Shown piece by piece: positions 4,242 through 7,958 of a stretch of 7,958 nucleotides of DNA. The translations under genes were made by a program, and so were the position numbers. The notes below the pieces were generated by a model. It saw nothing but the letters and a program-made list of their open reading frames with translations. It was not told the DNA's origin and ran no database searches. The DNA comes from Anaerolineae bacterium (lineage in GTDB: Bacteria; Chloroflexota; Anaerolineae; 4572-78; J111): NCBI GenBank assembly GCA_020433835.1, contig JAGRBY010000337.1:1-7958 (forward strand), read 5' to 3'. Positions within the stretch are counted from its first letter, which is position 1. Every line of letters starts with the position of its first letter.

Positions 4242-7200
4242 TTACCTGTAAATAACAGGAAGATAAACACGAAAGCTTCCGCCGCCGGATGTGCCCCCAA
4301 ATTGCAGATGGCTATACGCGGTGGTGATATGGGCCTGCTCAAGCCCTTTCCCTTGCGTTGGATCGCCGGTGTGGTAAACCAGCAAATCGGTCAGGGTAAA
4401 GGGGCCATCGCCCCCGTTTGCCAGAATTTGGGACGCGCTGAACGAAAGGGTGATGGTTTGATTACCATTGCCGGTTAGTTTTTTGCTGCTGTTGGCCCAG
4501 CCAACCTCATGACCGGCGTTGTCCAGCAGCCGCCCGGAGGCGAAGATAACGCCCGCGTCGCCAAGCGTTAGGCCAATATCGATGTTAAGGGCTTCGTACA
4601 GCCCATCGTTGTTGCCATCCGTGCCGTAATCGTGATAGCTGTTGGTGAGCCTGACCAGGTGCGTGGTAAAATCGGCCGCGCTGTAAGCCTGGGTTGTATG
4701 GGCTAGCGAGAGATGATCCATCAGCACGCCATCGCGTGTCAGAGCTAACTCTGCGATCCGGTAGGGGCCGTTTGTGCCGTGTTCGCTTATGTCGCCGCCG
4801 GGGAAATCGAGGGTAAAGGGAACAGCATTGCCTTTGAACAGATAACGGGTTTGCTCTAGCCGGGAAATGGTGGCTCCGCTGCTATCTTTTAGCAGGGCCT
4901 GCACAACGTAGGTGCCGCTTAGATGAAGCTTGGCGTTAAACGTAATGCGCAGGTATTCATCATCACCATCGTTATCAGCATCTAAGACCTGCTCGCTGAA
5001 GCTGCCCAAGTCGATAGCGGTGCTGGTGATTTGAAACTGGTCGTAGCTGTACGGGCCGGTAGTGTGAGCATCGGCCAGAAAATCGACCTGCTGGCCGGCG
5101 GCATTTTGCAGCCGCAGATATTTTAAGTGGTACGGCCCGTTTTGACGGTGCAGGAAAAAGGGCCAGCCGGCAAAATCTAAATTGATAGTTTGGTTGTTGC
5201 CGGGCGTCAGGTTGTAGACGGTGCTGGCCGTAGCAATAGGGCCACTGCCGTCAAGCTGGCCGGTGATGGTGTAGGTTCCGGCAGTTTGCACGTTTAGCCC
5301 CACAGTTACCCGCAGCCGATTAAAGTAGCTAGCCCCGGAAGAGGATTTCTGGCCGCTATCGCTGAAGGTGCCGTTAAAGGCCACTGCCGGCTGCTCAAAT
5401 TGAACGGCTTGATAGGCGGCGCTGGTATGAACATTGTCGGCGGCGGCTATTACATCCTGCTCCGGGCCTGCACGCAGTTCAATCCGGCTGATGGTGTAAG
5501 GGCCGTTTAACCCTTTGGCTCTGATAATCTGCCCATCGAACGGCAGGCTAACGGTATGAGTCCCCACTGTTAGGGACTGGCCGGTGCTGGCCCAGGCGAT
5601 CTCGGTACCGCCGCCGTTTTTTAGCCAGGCAACCAGAATGTAAGACCCGGCCTCGTTGACGGTTACTCCGGCCGATAGATTCAGGCTGTTGTACTGCCCA
5701 TCGCCATCGGTATCTTGTACGCTGCTGCTGTAGGTGCCGTTCAGCTCGGCTTGAGGCACAGCGGCAATCGTGATCAAGTGATTAACATCGCTCATAGGCG
5801 CGATAGCTCCCGCCGGCCCGCTGCTGGAGCCGCCGGTTGACGCGACTGGCACGGTTTCGTAATCTTGAGCGCCCGGCTCGGTTTCGACCTGTTTGCCGGG
5901 ATTGCCCCAATCTTTAGTGGCGATGCCTTTGGCCCCCAGACCGGCCAACGTGGCGTCAACCTCCTGATCGCCATAGGTTTGGTAACCGGCGTGGCCCACA
6001 AAATAGGCCATATCACAGCTATCGGGCAGGGTGGGGTCGGTGCCAAGGGTGCCGGTTTCATAAGGGTTTGGCATTTTATCACCGTCGGGGTCTGCCACGC
6101 CGCTGTACCACAGGCCGCCCGGCTCCCAGTTGCGATAGATGGCTTCGTGTCGCCGCTCGTGCAGAATGACGTGGGCGGCGGTATCGATACCTTCGGGGTT
6201 CATATCAAGGCCGGGGCAGTTTGACGCAGCCGGCACGTGGCGAGGAAAGGCCGAGACGGCCCCGGAGTTGAGATAGAGCGGGCCATCAAACTTTTGCCAG
6301 CGCCCGTAACAGGCCGAGCCTGCGGGGCATGTGGCATCGTAAAAAACGTCGCTGGCGTCCATGCCGGGGACCGCGCCATCATCTTTCCAGTATTCAAACC
6401 AGTTGGGGATGCCATCGTTATCGTCATCGCCCTTTTGCTTGAAGAATACTTTATAGCGAAAATCTTGGGAGACGTTGCCAAACGCGCCGGTAGAGTTATC
6501 GCTGTAGTTTACGGTCAGGGTAACATCCTTTTGGCCGTAGGTTTCAAGATCGGGGCCGGGGCCAATGGGCGGAGTGTACTCATAGCGGCATTTGTTGCTG
6601 TTGTAGACCTCGCCGGGAATGAGGTCGCCCGTCCAGTTACAGGAAACAATGCTGTACGAAGCCGGCTTATCGATATCTGCTTCAAGGCGAATAGGGCTGC
6701 CCATTTCCGGTTTCTTACCGGTGGTATCAAGCCCCGTGGCCGTTATCTTTTTGATTTTTAGCTTGGAGACATGAAGCGGTTTATCGACCACGTTGCCAAA
6801 GTGCCATTCCTTCTGGCAAGCGCCGGGGTCATCGCCCCACCCCAGGTTGGCCCGCAGCCAGGTATCGCCGTTGGTGGCGCTGATGGGTGGGGTAAATTGG
6901 GTAATGGCTGTCATTGTGCCGTAATAGTTGATATTCAGATACCCGGTCAGGCGCTCACTCATCACCAACTCCGAGTCGTCCCATTCTTTGTCGCCGTTCC
7001 AGTCTATCCAGGCTTTAACATGCTCAGGATAGGGATCGTAATCCGGGCACTCTTCGCCGGGTGTGCAGCTGGTGGGGTTATCGATGAAAACTTGAGCCGT
7101 TAAACGCATCGTACCGCTGGGGTTTTTAACCAAATCGACGTAGTCAATACGCTCCCAGTCGGTATTGCCACCCTGCGAGGGACAGTAGTCAGGTGCGCTG

Positions 7201-7430
7201 GGGCCGCTTTGAAGCTGGATATCCGGGGCGGACGCGGGATTGCCTCGCCGGATATCGGTGGGGCCGTCGGCGGCAACGCGGCCGGGGTGAAGGTTTATCA
7301 CCAGCAGGGCGAGTGCGATTAAACCAACCATAATAGATAGTTTGCTGAGATAGTTGCTTCGACTCAGCCGCCCGGCTAGATAGAGTAGAACCAGCGCAAG
7401 CCCTGTGAATAAACGGATAGTTTTGAACAT
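4242..7430 (-). CDS. Large exported modular protein, HEXXH motif, four C-terminal repeats
   Basis: A 1062-aa secreted or cell-surface protein without a family name I can give. ATG 7430 is chosen because GGGAG (7438-7442) lies 7 nt upstream; an in-frame ATG at 7505 would overlap the preceding gene. The N-terminus has two hydrophobic stretches (about 7-20 and 32-47), the second followed by RVAADG, a plausible export signal. Then come a GEVED-like segment (AWIDWNGDKEWDD, 140-152), an Asp-rich loop (DDDNDGIPNW, about 335-344), HERRH (424-428, an exact HEXXH), a second Asp-rich loop (DPDGDKMPNPYE, 447-458) and a Gly/Ser linker (533-541). Four repeats of about 120 residues follow (about 561-678, 683-799, 807-922 and 927-1043), each with an NGPY-like turn and a TT-x-AYS-x-x-F-like end. 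The tail is VYLPVIYR. Six or more Cys precede residue 475 and none follow it. It could be a calcium-stabilised metalloprotease or a non-catalytic surface protein; the HEXXH motif alone does not decide. Confidence 0.85.
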   Translation of the reverse strand: MFKTIRLFTGLALVLLYLAGRLSRSNYLSKLSIMVGLIALALLVINLHPGRVAADGPTDIRRGNPASAPDIQLQSGPSAPDYCPSQGGNTDWERIDYVDLVKNPSGTMRLTAQVFIDNPTSCTPGEECPDYDPYPEHVKAWIDWNGDKEWDDSELVMSERLTGYLNINYYGTMTAITQFTPPISATNGDTWLRANLGWGDDPGACQKEWHFGNVVDKPLHVSKLKIKKITATGLDTTGKKPEMGSPIRLEADIDKPASYSIVSCNWTGDLIPGEVYNSNKCRYEYTPPIGPGPDLETYGQKDVTLTVNYSDNSTGAFGNVSQDFRYKVFFKQKGDDDNDGIPNWFEYWKDDGAVPGMDASDVFYDATCPAGSACYGRWQKFDGPLYLNSGAVSAFPRHVPAASNCPGLDMNPEGIDTAAHVILHERRHEAIYRNWEPGGLWYSGVADPDGDKMPNPYETGTLGTDPTLPDSCDMAYFVGHAGYQTYGDQEVDATLAGLGAKGIATKDWGNPGKQVETEPGAQDYETVPVASTGGSSSGPAGAIAPMSDVNHLITIAAVPQAELNGTYSSSVQDTDGDGQYNSLNLSAGVTVNEAGSYILVAWLKNGGGTEIAWASTGQSLTVGTHTVSLPFDGQIIRAKGLNGPYTISRIELRAGPEQDVIAAADNVHTSAAYQAVQFEQPAVAFNGTFSDSGQKSSSGASYFNRLRVTVGLNVQTAGTYTITGQLDGSGPIATASTVYNLTPGNNQTINLDFAGWPFFLHRQNGPYHLKYLRLQNAAGQQVDFLADAHTTGPYSYDQFQITSTAIDLGSFSEQVLDADNDGDDEYLRITFNAKLHLSGTYVVQALLKDSSGATISRLEQTRYLFKGNAVPFTLDFPGGDISEHGTNGPYRIAELALTRDGVLMDHLSLAHTTQAYSAADFTTHLVRLTNSYHDYGTDGNNDGLYEALNIDIGLTLGDAGVIFASGRLLDNAGHEVGWANSSKKLTGNGNQTITLSFSASQILANGGDGPFTLTDLLVYHTGDPTQGKGLEQAHITTAYSHLQFGGTSGGGSFRVYLPVIYR

Positions 7431-7437
7431 TGTTTCT

Positions 7438-7442
7438 CTCCC
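7438..7442 (-). promoter_or_regulatory. Ribosome binding site deciding the start of the secreted protein
   Basis: On the minus strand GGGAG, continuing as AGAAACA, precedes ATG 7430 with 7 nt between. The ATG at 7505 lies inside the upstream gene and would add a polar, basic 25-residue extension before the export signal, which is unlikely. Confidence 0.65.
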
Positions 7443-7448
7443 AAAGTT

Positions 7449-7470
7449 AAATCTATGGATGAGTAGATTT
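7449..7470. repeat. 7-bp dyad between the 103-aa gene and the secreted-protein gene
   Basis: AAATCTA (7449-7455) and TAGATTT (7464-7470) form an inverted repeat around TGGATGAG. On the minus strand no T tract follows, so it is not a terminator for the 103-aa gene. It sits just before the ribosome binding site of the secreted protein and could influence its translation or be a regulator site. It is AT-rich and short, so it may be incidental. Confidence 0.3.
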
Positions 7471-7480
7471 TTTGCTTTTC

Positions 7481-7792
7481 TCATGGGGATTTTTTCCGTG
7501 AGCAAAGCTGAAGAATTAAGGTTGCTTTGGCGGCATCTTGTTGAGCCAGCCAGGCATCGAGCACGGCCTCGCTTATATGCTGGACTGCAATTAAGGTCAG
7601 GTTCAAATCGCGGATTTTGATGAGCAGGCCGTGCAAGGCCGATTGGTCGGCTACAAAGCCGGATAGCTCGGTTTCGCCACCGTCCGGCTCGCGGTAGGTG
7701 ATGACCATGTTATCGAACCGGCTAAACCAGGAGCGATCAAGGTGACCGGCCAAACGAATTTGATAGAATTGCGGTGATTGAGCATTAAACAT
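7481..7792 (-). CDS. 103-aa cytoplasmic protein of unknown function
   Basis: A short protein with no signal peptide or membrane helix. The core, about residues 9-72, contains FYQIRLAGHLD, SWFSRFDNM, VITYREPDGGETELSG and DQSALHGLLIKIRDLNLTLIAV. This resembles, from memory, a small uncharacterised family seen repeatedly in Chloroflexota and other environmental bacteria: a beta-rich domain ending in an ALHGLL-x-x-IRDL helix. I cannot attach a function. A helical tail (EAVLDAWLAQQDAAKATLIL) and a basic end (CSRKK) follow. ATG 7792 is preferred over the upstream in-frame ATG 7828, because a -10 box lies immediately before it and the 12 extra codons would span the promoter. The gene ends 50 bp before the secreted-protein ATG in the same direction, so the two may be cotranscribed. 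Confidence 0.75.
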   Translation of the reverse strand: MFNAQSPQFYQIRLAGHLDRSWFSRFDNMVITYREPDGGETELSGFVADQSALHGLLIKIRDLNLTLIAVQHISEAVLDAWLAQQDAAKATLILQLCSRKKSP

Positions 7793-7798
7793 AAACCC

Positions 7799-7828
7799 AC
7801 TATAGCAAGGGTTAGGGTGAAGCGTCAT
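7799..7828 (-). promoter_or_regulatory. Promoter of the 103-aa gene, apparently leaderless
   Basis: Read on the minus strand: -35 candidate ATGACG (7823-7828, 4 of 6), 18-bp spacer, -10 TATAGT (7799-7804, 5 of 6), then GGGTTT and the start codon ATG at 7792. With the usual 6-7 nt between -10 and start site, transcription would begin at or next to the A of ATG. No Shine-Dalgarno sequence is available, which fits leaderless expression. Confidence 0.55.
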
Positions 7829-7834
7829 TCACCC
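7815..7834. repeat. 7-bp inverted repeat over the -35 region
   Basis: GGGTGAA (7815-7821) and TTCACCC (7828-7834) flank a 6-bp centre and overlap the putative -35 box of the 103-aa gene. The position would suit a repressor site, but a single short dyad is weak evidence. Confidence 0.35.
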
Positions 7835-7883
7835 TGGGATGTATTGAAGGATGTATTTAGGAATAACTTCCCCAATTCTGCCA

Positions 7884-7954
7884 GGTAATTGGTAATGGGT
7901 AACTGGTAATTAGAGACTGGAGATTGAATTACCAATACCTATTTACCAATTACC
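7884..7954. repeat. Facing arrays of 7-bp repeats forming a 71-bp imperfect palindrome
   Basis: The left arm is four contiguous heptads GGTAATT, GGTAATG, GGTAACT, GGTAATT (7884-7911). A 15-bp centre (7912-7926, containing GAGACTGGAGATTG) follows. The right arm is four heptads on the opposite strand, AATTACC, AATACCT, ATTTACC, AATTACC (7927-7954). The outer 13 bp (7883-7895 and 7943-7955) and the inner 8 bp (7904-7911 and 7927-7934) pair perfectly; the middle pairs poorly. No coding frame is apparent, and the window ends 4 bp later, so the element could continue. It looks like a dispersed intergenic repeat; similar degenerate GGAGATTG/GGTAATT stretches occur, from memory, in Chloroflexota genomes. 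Confidence 0.7.
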
Positions 7955-7958
7955 TAAA

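Noticed and set aside
6237..6761. Plus-strand 174-codon open frame inside the secreted-protein gene
   Set aside because: It lies antisense to the well-supported 1062-aa gene, has no convincing ribosome binding site and reads as low-complexity Val/Ala/Gly. The shorter open frames at 5865-6224 and 6771-7103 fail for the same reasons.
7428..7505. Longer start of the secreted protein at ATG 7505
   Set aside because: It would overlap the upstream gene and put a 25-residue polar, basic segment before the export signal. ATG 7430 has a properly spaced GGGAG and places the hydrophobic segment at the N-terminus.
7884..7954. CRISPR array
   Set aside because: The repeats are contiguous 7-mers without spacers and lie in inverted arms; no cas gene is present in the window.

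Overview
The window looks like a chromosomal segment of a Chloroflexota bacterium, probably Anaerolineae or a close relative. The best clue is the large secreted protein at 4242-7430, which ends in VYLPVIYR. I know that ending (aromatic-Leu-Pro plus hydrophobics and a final basic residue) from many exported Chloroflexota proteins. The TTG start, a probable leaderless gene and heptad/GGAGATTG-type intergenic repeats fit the same group. The assignment is an inference from memory, not a database result.

Layout. (1) 1-1018, + strand: the last 52 codons of pyruvate kinase, then a small Gly-rich membrane protein starting 2 nt after its stop, then a 120-aa soluble protein of unknown function. The three are spaced like one operon. 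(2) 1034-1189: a self-contained tRNA-Arg(TCG) unit with a near-consensus promoter, the tRNA and an intrinsic terminator. (3) 1344-2660, - strand: a 12-helix MFS exporter of the MFS_3/EntS type. (4) 2661-3073: a 413-bp divergent regulatory region. It holds a putative exporter promoter, an ordered array of TGTCC/GGACA half-sites with a 22-bp period, a nested palindrome and an 11-bp direct repeat. (5) 3074-4168, + strand: a complete bacterial type IB DNA topoisomerase with a TTG start, followed by a strong terminator. (6) 4242-7430, - strand: a 1062-aa exported modular protein with a GEVED-like segment, two Asp-rich calcium-type loops, an HEXXH motif, four ~120-aa beta-type repeats and the terminal tail. 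(7) 7481-7792, - strand: a 103-aa cytoplasmic protein 50 bp upstream of it, with a -10 box placed so that the transcript would begin at the ATG. (8) 7829-7958: non-coding DNA ending in two facing 28-bp arrays of 7-bp units.

The genes do not form one pathway. Most of the window is ordinary: housekeeping metabolism, tRNA, exporter and topoisomerase. The parts that stand out are the 22-bp-period operator array between exporter and topoisomerase, the modular secreted protein with a candidate zinc-protease motif and lineage-type C-terminus, and the two palindromic intergenic repeats. I see no CRISPR array, transposase, phage gene or recognisable defence system.
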